In this document: positions 48,989 through 58,002 of the stretch, in pieces | Layout of the letters: each line of letters opens with the position of its first letter | Position numbering within the stretch: position 1 is the first letter of the stretch | Assembly (NCBI RefSeq): GCF_014196505.1 | Contig: NZ_JACIDW010000013.1 | Span: 1 to 64,000 of the forward strand | Reading direction: 5' to 3' | From: Rhizobium metallidurans | Lineage (GTDB): Bacteria > Pseudomonadota > Alphaproteobacteria > Rhizobiales > Rhizobiaceae | DNA: 64,000 nt | The notes under the pieces: model-generated | Database searches by the model: none | Told to the model about the DNA's origin: nothing | The model's input: the letters and a program-made list of their open reading frames with translations, nothing else | Position numbers and translations under genes: made by a program

Positions 48989-50322
48989 TCGGCCCGCTGC
49001 TTCACCCTCAGCACCAGCAGGAGGCCGCGGGAGAGCAGGAACAGGTTGATCGCCAGCCACAGGCCGTGGTTGGCAAGGAGCGGCACGAGGATCGCGACCG
49101 CGGCCAGATAGATGGCGAACGACATCAGCATGCGGTTGCGCATGTCGCTCGACCACGTCGCTCCGATGAACACCCCGTCCATCAGGAAGGCGAGCGCGCC
49201 CGTCAGTCCCGTGATCGCCGCCCAGGGCAGATAGAGACTTGCGACCTGACGCACCTGTGATGATGTCGTCAGGGCCGCGATCAGCGTGTCGCCGGCCAGG
49301 AACAGGAACAGCGAGATGACACCGGCAAGCCCGAACGACCAGATCGCCGTCAGCTTCAGGCCGCGATCGAAGGCTGGGCGGTGACGGGCGCCGACGGCGC
49401 GGCCGGTGATCTGCTCCGCGGCGTTGGCCAGTCCGTCCAGATAGAAGCCGGATAGCATCAGGAAATTCATCAGCACCGCATTGGCCGCCAGCGTCACCGC
49501 GCCGAAGCCGCTGCCGATCCGCGTCATGACGGCGTATGCGCCGACCAGCACGAAGGTGCGGATCAGGATGTCGCGGTTCAGCGTGAAAAGCTCGGCCATC
49601 GGTTGCCACGCGAAGATCTCGCGGCGCTTCGGCCACGCGCCACGACCGAAGCTTGTAAGCACGATGAACAGACCGGCAAGCGCCCCGATCGTCTCGCCGA
49701 CGGTCGTCGCCCAGGCGACGCCGGCTATTCCCCAGTCGAGCCAGAGGCCGAGGGCGATCGCCAGCACGATGTTGACGCCGTTGATCATGCTTTGCAGCAG
49801 GAGACCGACGCTTCCCTGTCCACGCCCGAGCACGAAGCCGAGGATCGCGTAGTTGGCGAGCGCCGCCGGTGCGGCAAGAATGCGGATGGAAAAATAGGTG
49901 CTGGTCGCCTGCGCCACCGCGTTTTCCGGCCCCATCAGCTTCAGGCCCGCCGCAAGAAGCAGCGGCGACAGAAAGAGCAGGGCCATGCCGCAGCCGAGCG
50001 CCGATAGGATCGCCCGCCAGAACACGCCCTGCTCGGCATGCCGCTCGCGCCGGCCATAGGCCTGCGCCGTCAGCCCCGTGGTCGAGGCGCGCAGGAAGTT
50101 GAAGCTGCCGAGAATGAGGTCGAAGAGCATCGCCCCGATCGCCAGGCCCGCAAGCGCATCGGGATCGCCCATGCGGCCGACGACGCCGGTGCCGACAAGG
50201 CCGAGCAGCGGCGTGGTGATGAAGCCGAGCGTCATCGGAATGGCGATCGACAGCACCATCCGGTGCGTCACCTCGAATGCCAGTGCGTTGCCGCTATCGC
50301 CGGTGTTCAAGCCTGCGTTCAA
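48964..50322 (-). CDS. MATE family efflux transporter
   Basis: A 452-residue protein with about twelve hydrophobic helices and the MATE/DinF pattern (RMVLSIAIPMTLGFITTPLL, GFVLGRGQGSVGLLLQSMIN, AVGARHRPAFDRGLKLTAIW). It exports cationic drugs or metabolites in exchange for H+ or Na+. TTG at 50322 is chosen because GGGAGG lies about eight bases upstream and the N-terminus then fits the family. Confidence 0.85.
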   Translation of the reverse strand: MNAGLNTGDSGNALAFEVTHRMVLSIAIPMTLGFITTPLLGLVGTGVVGRMGDPDALAGLAIGAMLFDLILGSFNFLRASTTGLTAQAYGRRERHAEQGVFWRAILSALGCGMALLFLSPLLLAAGLKLMGPENAVAQATSTYFSIRILAAPAALANYAILGFVLGRGQGSVGLLLQSMINGVNIVLAIALGLWLDWGIAGVAWATTVGETIGALAGLFIVLTSFGRGAWPKRREIFAWQPMAELFTLNRDILIRTFVLVGAYAVMTRIGSGFGAVTLAANAVLMNFLMLSGFYLDGLANAAEQITGRAVGARHRPAFDRGLKLTAIWSFGLAGVISLFLFLAGDTLIAALTTSSQVRQVASLYLPWAAITGLTGALAFLMDGVFIGATWSSDMRNRMLMSFAIYLAAVAILVPLLANHGLWLAINLFLLSRGLLLVLRVKQRADQTFRPAQ

Positions 50323-50354
50323 GTCCTGCCTCCCGACAGAGAGGCGCAATCACC

Positions 50355-50852
50355 TCAGTTGGAAAGCACCATGGCCCAATAGGGCACGTTGCGGGAAGCG
50401 GGATTGTAGGCAACCGCGACGCCGAGCCCGCTATAGCGGCCGAGCATGTTTTCTAGGTGAGATGGCGAGTTGATCCAGGCGGTGACGACGGCGGGAACCG
50501 TCTGCTGGCCCGTGGCGATGTTTTCGGCCGCCGGCAGCCGCACGCCGCTCGCCTTCACGCGCGGACCGAAGCCGTCGGCGATGCCCATGACATGCTTCAT
50601 CTTGCCGGCCGCTGCCATGCGCTTGGCCTGGAAGAGGGCGGCGGCCGTCGCGGCCGGATCGACCTGAAGCGGCGGCAGGCCGTTCTTGGCGCGCACCTGG
50701 TTGACGAGCGGCAGCGATGCCGCCGTCTGGTCCTCGCCGTTGGATGGCGTCGAGGGCTCTTTCGGGCCGGTGGCGCAGCCGGCGACGCCGGCTGCAAGCG
50801 CAAGAGCGGAGAAGCGCAGAAGACTGCGCCGTGAGAGATCGATTGAGGTCAT
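50355..50852 (-). CDS. CAP-domain (SCP-like) Tat lipoprotein
   Basis: A 165-residue protein with a Tat-type signal (RRSLLRFSALALAAGVAGC) ending in a lipobox cysteine and a CAP domain (LVNQVRAKNGLPPLQVDPAA, ENIATGQQTVPAVVTAWINS). CAP proteins are extracytoplasmic; substrates are mostly unknown. It is followed by a DUF6460 gene on the same strand. Confidence 0.85.
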   Translation of the reverse strand: MTSIDLSRRSLLRFSALALAAGVAGCATGPKEPSTPSNGEDQTAASLPLVNQVRAKNGLPPLQVDPAATAAALFQAKRMAAAGKMKHVMGIADGFGPRVKASGVRLPAAENIATGQQTVPAVVTAWINSPSHLENMLGRYSGLGVAVAYNPASRNVPYWAMVLSN

Positions 50853-50853
50853 G

Positions 50854-51120
50854 TTACCGGCGATAGCTGAAGAGACGGATGATGAGGAAGATCGGAATGA
50901 CGATGGTGGCGCCCAGCAGCAGATAATCGCCGACGCGACCAAGCGCGGAGAAGCCGCGGCGCCAGACCTCGAGGACGAAATCGCGGACGCCGTAGACGAA
51001 ATCGAGCGGTGCCAGCCCGAAGACGGCCATGATGAAGCCGACGATCAGCGACACCACCAAAAGCTTGATCAAAGTACGGCCGAGCGAGTCGCCCAGAAAC
51101 TTGTTCACCTGATCGGACAT
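50854..51120 (-). CDS. DUF6460 membrane protein
   Basis: An 88-residue protein with two transmembrane helices (about 18-38 and 65-83) around an amphipathic segment (DFVYGVRDFVLEVWRRGFSA). This is the DUF6460 pattern common in Rhizobiales. It ends one base before the CAP lipoprotein start, so the two form an operon. Role unknown. Confidence 0.78.
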   Translation of the reverse strand: MSDQVNKFLGDSLGRTLIKLLVVSLIVGFIMAVFGLAPLDFVYGVRDFVLEVWRRGFSALGRVGDYLLLGATIVIPIFLIIRLFSYRR

Positions 51121-51264
51121 GCATCATCTCCTGTTCACCCCTGAGATACGGGCGCGAATCGTTGCCCGCAAGCTTTTTCAGGGCTGTTGCATCCGCCTCT
51201 GAAATAGGACTTGAGTTTTTTTGTGGCCGCCGCCAAATGCGGGCCGCGCCAACAGGTCACCATC

Positions 51265-52197
51265 ATGCCGCCTCATCTCCAGACTTCAGGCGATGCCATC
51301 GCCGACCGCCGTGCCGATTACGCCAGGATGCTGGACAAGGGCGGCGAGCCGGATGCCGCCGCCGAACTCATGGAGCAGGCGCTGGAACTGGTGCCGGATT
51401 GGGCGGTCGGCTGGTACTGGCTTGCCACCTACCGCGAAAAATCAGGCAATATCGCCGGCGCTATCGAGGCCTATCGGAAAACCCGCGAGCTCACCGGGGA
51501 CGATATCTTCGGCGCCACGCTGAAGCTCGCCTTCCTCGGTGACGTCGCCGTGCCCGATCAGCCGCCGAGCATCTATGTCGAGCGCCTGTTCGACGATTAC
51601 GCCGCCCGCTTCGAGACCTCGCTGGTCGATAAGCTCGGCTACGACGTGCCGGCGAAGCTCGCCCGGATGATCGCGGCGACCGGCCGGCATTACACGCTGG
51701 CGGCCGATCTCGGCTGCGGTACCGGGCTGATGGGGCCGCAAATCCGCGCCATGGCGGGCCGGCTCGAAGGCTTCGATCTCTCGCAGAACATGCTGGCGAA
51801 GGCTGAGGAAAAGCATGTCTACGACCATCTCGCCCAGGCGGACCTGTCGCTGCCCGCGCAAGCGTCCGGGCTGTTTTCCGATGGCGGCGCGCATCGCGCC
51901 GATCTCGTCACGGCGGCCGATGTGCTGATCTATCTCGGCAATCTGCAGGTCGCCTTTGCATCGGTCGCGGGCCTTTGCGCCGATGGCGCCGATTTCGGCT
52001 TTTCGGTCGAGGAAACCGGGGACGAGGAAGGCGTTCGTCTCGCCCATTCCTTGCGCTATGCCCATTCGGAAGCCTACATCCGATCGCTCTGCGCCCGCCA
52101 CGGCTTCAAGGTAATCGCGATGAGCCGAACCACCATTCGCAAAGATGGCGCCAACATCATTCCGGGCATTCTGTTCCTTGCACGCAAGACCGCCTGA
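51265..52197 (+). CDS. TPR-containing methyltransferase
   Basis: A 310-residue protein with an N-terminal tetratricopeptide segment (about 20-80, AAELMEQALELVPDWAVGWY) and a class I SAM-dependent methyltransferase domain whose motif I is AADLGCGTGLMGPQIRAMAG (about 147-166). Start at 51265 excludes an unlikely extension. A hairpin at 52260 may end the transcript. The substrate is unknown. Confidence 0.82.
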   Translation: MPPHLQTSGDAIADRRADYARMLDKGGEPDAAAELMEQALELVPDWAVGWYWLATYREKSGNIAGAIEAYRKTRELTGDDIFGATLKLAFLGDVAVPDQPPSIYVERLFDDYAARFETSLVDKLGYDVPAKLARMIAATGRHYTLAADLGCGTGLMGPQIRAMAGRLEGFDLSQNMLAKAEEKHVYDHLAQADLSLPAQASGLFSDGGAHRADLVTAADVLIYLGNLQVAFASVAGLCADGADFGFSVEETGDEEGVRLAHSLRYAHSEAYIRSLCARHGFKVIAMSRTTIRKDGANIIPGILFLARKTA

Positions 52198-52259
52198 CGG
52201 ACCGATTCTTGCGAAGTTTAAATAGGTCAGCATTGCTTACGTATTTCGCTTGAAAACGC

Positions 52260-52292
52260 GGCTGATGAGCCGGATAATCCCGCTCATCAGCC
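52260..52292. terminator. Perfect hairpin after the methyltransferase gene
   Basis: Arms GGCTGATGAGC and GCTCATCAGCC, 11 bases each, around an 11-base loop. There is no proper T-run, so termination is only possible. The 52198-52392 interval holds nothing else recognisable. Confidence 0.45.
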
Positions 52293-52392
52293 GAAGAGTG
52301 CGAATTCTTCCCGGCGCCAATCATTCACATCCCCTGCCGCCTGGGATCTGTCCGGGCGTTCTTGAACTTGTCTGCCGTTGGAGACTAGCGAC

Positions 52393-53028
52393 ATGACTCA
52401 GCTCATCAATGCCCTTGGCTTCTGGAACACGAGCGCCACGCGCCACACGCCCGTCGAGGACGTGCAGGGCATCTTCTCCGGCAGCCTTGTCGCCGCCCTT
52501 GGCCTCTACGTGCTGGCAAGCGCCGGCTTGCTTACCGGCAGCACGGCGGGCATCGCCTTCCTGCTGCACTATGCCTTCGGCATCAATTTCGGCCTCGCCT
52601 TCTTCCTGCTCAACCTGCCGTTCTTCTATCTCTCGTGGAAGCGCCTCGGTGTCGCCTTCACCATGAAGACCTTCATCGCCATCGGCCTGACCTCGCTGCT
52701 GACAAGCCTGCAGCCCAATGTCATGAGCATCGCCACCATTCATCCGGCCTGGGCAGCACTCCTGGGCGGTCTGCTCCTCGGCTTCGGCCTGCTGGCGCTC
52801 TATCGCCACCGCGCCAGCCTCGGCGGCGTCGGCATTCTCGGTATCTACATGCAGGAGCGCTTTGGCATTCGCGCCGGCCTCGTGCAGATGGCCGTCGATC
52901 TCTGCGTGCTGGCGGCCGCCTTCTTCGTCACCACGCCGCCTGTCGTGTTCTATTCCGTGCTCGGCGCCGTGGTGCTCAACCTCTTCTTGACGATCAACCA
53001 CCGCGCCGACCGCTACGTCGCGCTCTAA
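52393..53028 (+). CDS. YitT family membrane protein
   Basis: A 211-residue integral membrane protein with five or six helices, matching the YitT/DUF161 family (GSLVAALGLYVLASAGLLTG, STAGIAFLLHYAFGINFGLA). The function of the family is not established. Converges on pdeM, overlapping by four bases. Confidence 0.85.
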   Translation: MTQLINALGFWNTSATRHTPVEDVQGIFSGSLVAALGLYVLASAGLLTGSTAGIAFLLHYAFGINFGLAFFLLNLPFFYLSWKRLGVAFTMKTFIAIGLTSLLTSLQPNVMSIATIHPAWAALLGGLLLGFGLLALYRHRASLGGVGILGIYMQERFGIRAGLVQMAVDLCVLAAAFFVTTPPVVFYSVLGAVVLNLFLTINHRADRYVAL

Positions 53029-53750
53029 CCGAGCAGATTGCCGAAGCGGACCGAATAGATCCGGTCGCGCCCGAGCAAGTGCGCGATCAGCGACGGCTGG
53101 TCGAACAGCCCCTTCATCGCCTTGTGGCGCAGATCGAGCCCGCCGCTCATCACCCCGAAAGCCGGCATCAGCAGCCTTGCGCCATCGGTCGCGAAGCAGG
53201 GACGGCGGATCGATTTCTCGCGCCGCCGCACGGTGGCGGAAGGATGCAGGTGCCCGGCGATCTCGCCACTCTGCAACCCGTCCTTCGGCTCGTGTCGGAA
53301 GGTGAGCCCGCCATAATGCAGTTCGTCGGCGCAGGCACCGGGCAGATCGACAGTGCCATCGGGATCATGGTTGCCGTTGATCCAGATCCACTCGCGCCCG
53401 CGCGCCATGTCCGAAATCAGCGTGCGAAACGCATCCGGCATATGCGCCGAGCCGATGCGGTCGTGAAAATTGTCGCCGAGCGAGATCACCAGCTTCGGAT
53501 CGTAGCGGGCGATGACGGCCGATAGCACCGTCAACGTCGCCAGCGTATCATAGGGCGGCAGCATCATGCCGCGCCGGGCAAAGGCGGCGCCTTTTTCGAG
53601 ATGCAGGTCGGAAACGACGAGAACGCCGGTATCAGGCAGATACAGCCCGCCCAGCGGATCGCACACGGCAGCGATCCCATGCACGGACGTTTCCACGCCC
53701 GGCATCGCCGCAATCCCGTTCAATTCCCGCGCCAGCGCCAGCCGGTTCAT
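53025..53750 (-). CDS. pdeM: Ligase-associated DNA damage response endonuclease PdeM
   Basis: A 241-residue calcineurin-like phosphoesterase. Metal-binding motifs are VVSDLHLEKGAAFARRG, LVISLGDNFHDR and WINGNHD, with a later HLHPS-type motif (AGHLHPSATV). PdeM proteins are part of a bacterial DNA repair set with an Lhr-type helicase, an ATP-dependent ligase and an exonuclease. The helicase is the next gene on the same strand across a repeat. The ligase is not in this window. Confidence 0.88.
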   Translation of the reverse strand: MNRLALARELNGIAAMPGVETSVHGIAAVCDPLGGLYLPDTGVLVVSDLHLEKGAAFARRGMMLPPYDTLATLTVLSAVIARYDPKLVISLGDNFHDRIGSAHMPDAFRTLISDMARGREWIWINGNHDPDGTVDLPGACADELHYGGLTFRHEPKDGLQSGEIAGHLHPSATVRRREKSIRRPCFATDGARLLMPAFGVMSGGLDLRHKAMKGLFDQPSLIAHLLGRDRIYSVRFGNLLG

Positions 53751-53779
53751 CACGTTCGTTTCTTTCCAGTATCTAGGCG

Positions 53780-53935
53780 GGGAGGAAGGCCAAAGGCCCT
53801 CTCTGCCCTGCCGGGCATCTCCCCCACAAGGGGGGAGAAAACTTGTGGCCCCGCTCTGCCTCGATCATGACCTCGGCGGTGCGGCCGGTAAGTCCCTCCC
53901 CCTTGTGGGGAGGGGTTGGGGAGGGGACTTTACTC
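53780..53935. repeat. Inverted pair of REP-like intergenic palindromes
   Basis: Two C-rich hairpins: TCTCCCCC/GGGGGGAGA around ACAA (about 53815-53836) and CCCTCCCC/GGGGAGGG around a CTTGT-type loop (about 53894-53914). Each resembles the reverse complement of the other, so they form an inverted doublet of one element of the kind seen repeatedly between Rhizobiaceae genes. It fills the pdeM-lhr gap. Confidence 0.65.
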
Positions 53936-56440
53936 CAAAGCCTCGGCAATCAGGTCGTCCGCCGCTTCCGCCAGCAGATGGTCCTGCGCCTCGCCATGCA
54001 CATGCTCCTTGCCAATCTCCAGCATCACGGGCACGGCGAGCGGCGAGATGTGCTCCAGCGGGCGGTGGGTGATGTGCCCCTTGATTCGCTTCAGCATATC
54101 GCCAAGACGGCCGATGTCCAAAAGCCCGGTCGCCGCGTCCTGCCGCGTCGCCTGAAGCAGGATGTGGTCGGGCTCGTGGGTCCTCAGCACATCGTAGATC
54201 AGATCGGCCGAAACCGTCACCTGCCGGCCGCTCTTTTCCTTGCCCGGGTGCCGGCGCTCGATCAAGCCTGCAATCACGGCGCAATTGCGGAACGTGCGCT
54301 TCAGAAGGAAGGATTCGTCGAGCCAGCTTTCGAGATCGTCGCCCAGCATGTCCTCGTCGAAGAGCTCGGAGAGGCTGAGCCGGCCGCTTGATATCATCCG
54401 CCCCATATCCTCCAGCCCCCAGATGCCGAGCGAGTAGTCGGTGGCGACGAAGCCCAGCGGCTTGGCGCCTGATCGTTCCAGCCGGCGGGTCAGAAGCATG
54501 CCGAGCGTCTGGTGCGCCAGCCGACCCTCGAACGGGTAGGCCACCATGTAGCAGCGGCTGCCGCGCGGGAAGGTCTCGATCAGCAGCTCGTCGCGCTTCG
54601 GCAGGATCGATTTCTCCTTCTGGATCGCCAGCCAGTCGCGCACCTGGTCCGGCAGCCGGTGCCAGCGGTCGGGATCGTCCAGCATCGAGCGCACCTGATC
54701 GGCGAGATAGGTCGAGAGCGGAAACTTGCCGCCGGCATAGGACGGTATCTTCGGATCGTTGGAATAGGCCTGGCTCGCCAGCGCCTCGTTCTCGCGTATC
54801 CCCTCGAACCGCAGCACCTTGCCGGAGAAGATGAAGGTGTCGCCGGGTGAAAGCTGCTCGAAGAAATACTCCTCCATCTTGCCGAGCGTCGCCCCGCCGC
54901 GCCCGATGCGGCCGCCTTCGCCGCGCTTCACCATCTTCAGGTTCAGCATCGGGCTCTCGACGATCGTGCCCGAATTGAGCCGGTATTGCTGCGCCACCTG
55001 CGGATTGGAGACGCGCCAGCGCCCCTCCCTGGTCTTGCGGATGCGGGCATAGCGCTCGTAGGTGCGCAGCGCATAGCCGCCGGTAGCGACGAAATCGACG
55101 ACCCGCTCGAAGGTCTCCCAGGGAAGATCCGCATAGGGCGAGGCGCTGATGATCTCGTCGTAGAGTTCCAGCATGTCGAAGGGCTCGGCGCAGGCCATGC
55201 CGAGAACATGCTGGGCGAGCACATCAAGCGCGCCGCGCCCGATAGGCGGCGTGTCCTGCGCGCCGATATAGTTGGCGTCGAGTGCCGCCTGGCACTCCAT
55301 CACCTCGAAACGGTTGGCGGGAACGAGGATCGCCTTGGAGGGCTCGTCCATCCGGTGGTTGGCGCGGCCGATGCGCTGCGCCAGCCGCGAGGCGCCCTTC
55401 GGCGCGCCGACATGGATAACGAGATCGACGTCGCCCCAGTCGATGCCGAGGTCGAGCGTCGAGGTGGCGACCACGGCGCGCAGCCGGTTCGCCGCCATCG
55501 CCGCCTCCACCTTGCGGCGCTGACCGACATCGAGCGAGCCGTGATGCAGCGCGATCGGCAGATTGTCGTCGTTGGCGGTCCAAAGCTCCTGAAACAGCAT
55601 CTCGGCCTGGCTGCGGGTGTTGACGAAGAGCAGCGTCGTCTGGTGCTCGAGCAGCTGTTTGTAGACATCGGGGATCGCGTATTTCGCAGAGTGGCCTGAC
55701 CAGGGAATGCGCTCTTCCGTGGAAAGGATCGAGATGTCGGGCTTGGCCCCGCCCTCGACGGTGACGATCCCCGCATGACGCTCCTCGCCGTCGGCCTGCG
55801 CCACCAGCCATTTCTGCAGCTCCAGCGGCTCGGCGACGGTTGCCGAGAGCCCGATCGTCTGCAGCTTCGGCGCAAGTCGCCTGAGCCGCGCCAGCCCCAG
55901 CGACAGCATGTGACCGCGCTTCGACGTGACCAGCGAATGCAGTTCGTCGAAGATGATGTATCTGAGATCCTTGAAGAAGCGCTCGGCCTCGCCATTGGCA
56001 ATGAGCAGCGCCACCTGCTCCGGCGTCGTCAAAAGGATGTCGGGCGGGCTGAGCTTCTGACGCTGCCGCTTGGACACCGGCGTGTCGCCGGTGCGGTTCT
56101 CGACGGTGACGGGCAGCCCCATCTCCTGCACCGGCTTCATCAGATTGCGCTCGATATCGACCGCCAGCGCCTTCAGCGGCGAGACGTAGAGCGTGTGGAT
56201 GCCGGTAAAGGCCGAGCCAGGCGGCATCTTGCCGCGGCGGGTGAGGTCGGTGAGCGACGGCAGAAAGCCGGCCAGTGTCTTGCCGGCGCCGGTGGGCGCG
56301 ATCAACAATGTGCTCTCGCCGGCCTCGGCCCGCGCCAGAAGCTCCAGCTGATGCCTGCGCGGCTGCCAGCCCTTCTCCGCGAACCAGCGGGTAAAGGGGG
56401 CGGGCAGGGATATCAGGCGTTCACTATCGATCTGGTCCAC
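53930..56440 (-). CDS. Ligase-associated DExH-box DNA helicase (Lhr-like)
   Basis: An 836-residue helicase. Motif I is LLIAPTGAGKTLAGFLPSL, motif II IIFDELHSL, motif III LSATVAEP, and motif VI is in LAQRIGRANHRMDEPSK. A C-terminal winged-helix and Lhr core region follows. It unwinds DNA or RNA-DNA hybrids in repair together with PdeM. GTG at 56440 is chosen because it matches the N-terminus of related proteins (VDQIDSERLISLPAPFTRWF); the open frame extends to 56602 without a good start. Confidence 0.9.
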   Translation of the reverse strand: MDQIDSERLISLPAPFTRWFAEKGWQPRRHQLELLARAEAGESTLLIAPTGAGKTLAGFLPSLTDLTRRGKMPPGSAFTGIHTLYVSPLKALAVDIERNLMKPVQEMGLPVTVENRTGDTPVSKRQRQKLSPPDILLTTPEQVALLIANGEAERFFKDLRYIIFDELHSLVTSKRGHMLSLGLARLRRLAPKLQTIGLSATVAEPLELQKWLVAQADGEERHAGIVTVEGGAKPDISILSTEERIPWSGHSAKYAIPDVYKQLLEHQTTLLFVNTRSQAEMLFQELWTANDDNLPIALHHGSLDVGQRRKVEAAMAANRLRAVVATSTLDLGIDWGDVDLVIHVGAPKGASRLAQRIGRANHRMDEPSKAILVPANRFEVMECQAALDANYIGAQDTPPIGRGALDVLAQHVLGMACAEPFDMLELYDEIISASPYADLPWETFERVVDFVATGGYALRTYERYARIRKTREGRWRVSNPQVAQQYRLNSGTIVESPMLNLKMVKRGEGGRIGRGGATLGKMEEYFFEQLSPGDTFIFSGKVLRFEGIRENEALASQAYSNDPKIPSYAGGKFPLSTYLADQVRSMLDDPDRWHRLPDQVRDWLAIQKEKSILPKRDELLIETFPRGSRCYMVAYPFEGRLAHQTLGMLLTRRLERSGAKPLGFVATDYSLGIWGLEDMGRMISSGRLSLSELFDEDMLGDDLESWLDESFLLKRTFRNCAVIAGLIERRHPGKEKSGRQVTVSADLIYDVLRTHEPDHILLQATRQDAATGLLDIGRLGDMLKRIKGHITHRPLEHISPLAVPVMLEIGKEHVHGEAQDHLLAEAADDLIAEALE

Positions 56441-56497
56441 CGCCTGAATGTAGTTCAAACCGCGCCGATGAGAAGGCGGTCCGTTCGCTATCGGCGA

Positions 56498-56529
56498 AAA
56501 GTGCGAAGCCTGAGGGGGCCTCGCACTTT
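56498..56529 (-). terminator. Terminator of the amino-acid-binding protein gene
   Basis: Thirteen-base arms (AAAGTGCGAAGCC at 56498-56510 and its partner at 56517-56529, one mismatch) enclose a short loop. On the minus strand the second arm runs into TTTTC. It lies just past the stop at 56544 and before the helicase start. Confidence 0.72.
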
Positions 56530-56543
56530 GGCCACGCGATCGA

Positions 56544-57299
56544 TCAGTAGATGTCGAAGGGGAAATACTGCTTGGTGATCTTCTGGTAGGTGCCGTTGGC
56601 AACCAGCGCGTCGATCGCCTTGTTGAAGCGCTCCTTCAACTCGGTCTCGCCCTTGCGGATGCCGATACCGGCCTGCGTCTCTGTTCCGGGCACGTCGCCG
56701 AGGAGCTTGCAGCAATCCTTGCCGGCCTTGTTCAGCCAGTCGACGACCACGAACTTGTCGGAGACCAGCGCATCGGTGCGGCCGTTCTGCAGGTCGGCCA
56801 CTGCCTCGTCCTGCGTCGGGTAGAGCTTCGCCTCGGCGCCGCCCTTGGCGTAGACGTCGCTGGTATAATTGGCCTGCGTCGTCGATGCCTGCGCGCCGAC
56901 CACCTTGCCCTTCATGTCCTCGACGGAGACACCCTTGATCGGGCTGTCCTTGGGCACGGCGACGGCAAGCGGCGTCGTGTAGTATTTGTTGGTGAAGTCG
57001 ATCTGCTTCTTGCGTTCCTCGGTGATGCTCATCGAGGCGATGATCGCGTCGTATTTCTTGGCCAGCAGCCCGGGGATGATGCCGTCCCAATCCTGGGCGA
57101 CGATCGTGCACTTGGCCTTCATCTCCTCGCACAGCGCCTTGGCCATGTCGACGTCGAGCCCCTTCAGGCTGCCGTCCGACTCCACGTAGTTGAAGGGTGG
57201 ATAGGCGCCCTCGGTCGCGATCCGGATGGTGTCTTCGGCCGACGCCAGATGCGTCGTGGCGAGAAGCGCCGCGGCCGTGAGGAAGATCGTCTTTTTCAT
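56544..57299 (-). CDS. Lysine/arginine/ornithine-type periplasmic binding protein
   Basis: A 251-residue protein with a signal peptide (MKKTIFLTAAALLATTHLAS) and a family 3 solute-binding domain (IRIATEGAYPPFNYVESDGS; GLDVDMAKALCEEMKAKC; DAIIASMSITEERKKQIDFT). This pattern is close to LAO/histidine-binding proteins of basic amino acid ABC importers. It ends FPFDIY. No permease genes are adjacent. Confidence 0.88.
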   Translation of the reverse strand: MKKTIFLTAAALLATTHLASAEDTIRIATEGAYPPFNYVESDGSLKGLDVDMAKALCEEMKAKCTIVAQDWDGIIPGLLAKKYDAIIASMSITEERKKQIDFTNKYYTTPLAVAVPKDSPIKGVSVEDMKGKVVGAQASTTQANYTSDVYAKGGAEAKLYPTQDEAVADLQNGRTDALVSDKFVVVDWLNKAGKDCCKLLGDVPGTETQAGIGIRKGETELKERFNKAIDALVANGTYQKITKQYFPFDIY

Positions 57300-57439
57300 T
57301 GATGTTCCCTTTTGGAGTGTTTTGACACTGCAACCTTAGCTGATCCCAATCGCTTCACAAGCCTTCGCTGAATAAGCCGAAAGTCTACCGCATCGGGCGC
57401 AATCGCGACGCCTCGGAAAGACGATTGACGCGCAGGATA

Positions 57440-57464
57440 TTCATGGATATATTTTATCCATGAA
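57440..57464. promoter_or_regulatory. Perfect 25-bp palindrome upstream of Rrf2 gene
   Basis: Arms TTCATGGATA and TATCCATGAA around TATTT. It lies 16 bases before the Rrf2 start and directly before its GAGGAGG ribosome-binding site, the usual place of an autoregulatory Rrf2 operator. Confidence 0.75.
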
Positions 57465-57480
57465 TTGAGGAGGCGGTCGC

Positions 57481-57981
57481 ATGAAACTCGGAGACGGTGT
57501 CGAACAGGCCATTCACAGCGTGGCGATGCTCTCGGGCCTTTCCGAGGGCGGGGTGCTTTCGGCGGCCGCGCTCGCGGAGTTTCACGGTGTCTCGACCAGC
57601 TATCTGTTGAAGCACCTTCAGGCGCTCTCCGGCGGCGGCATCCTCCATACCGTGCCCGGCCCGAAGGGCGGCTATCGCCTTGCGAGGCCGGCGGAGAAGA
57701 TCACGCTGCTCGATATCGTGCTCGCCGTCGAAGGGCCTGCACCTGCCTTTCGCTGCAACGAAATTCGCCAGCGCGGACCGAACCCGGCGCCGGACCGCTT
57801 CTTTGCCAAGCCGTGCAACATCTCGGCGGCGATGCTGAAGGCCGAGCGCGTCTATCGCGCCGAGCTTGCCAAGACCACCATTGCCGATCTCGGCGCCGAA
57901 CTGGCGGAGATCGACGACGGGACGATCGCAGCCAGAAGCTGCGCGTTCCTGGAACTGCATGAACGTCGAACGGCTCGCTGA
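57481..57981 (+). CDS. Rrf2 family transcriptional regulator
   Basis: A 166-residue regulator with a winged helix (AALAEFHGVSTSYLLKHLQA then LSGGGILHTVPGPKGGYRLA, about 30-67). Cysteines at about C92 (FRCNEIRQRG), C112 (KPCNIS) and C154 could bind an iron-sulfur cluster or sense oxidants. The perfect palindrome at 57440-57464 is the likely operator. The next gene encodes an AhpD-like protein, pointing to redox or peroxide control. Confidence 0.9.
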   Translation: MKLGDGVEQAIHSVAMLSGLSEGGVLSAAALAEFHGVSTSYLLKHLQALSGGGILHTVPGPKGGYRLARPAEKITLLDIVLAVEGPAPAFRCNEIRQRGPNPAPDRFFAKPCNISAAMLKAERVYRAELAKTTIADLGAELAEIDDGTIAARSCAFLELHERRTAR

Positions 57982-58002
57982 GCCATCAAAGGAGAAAGTG
58001 CC

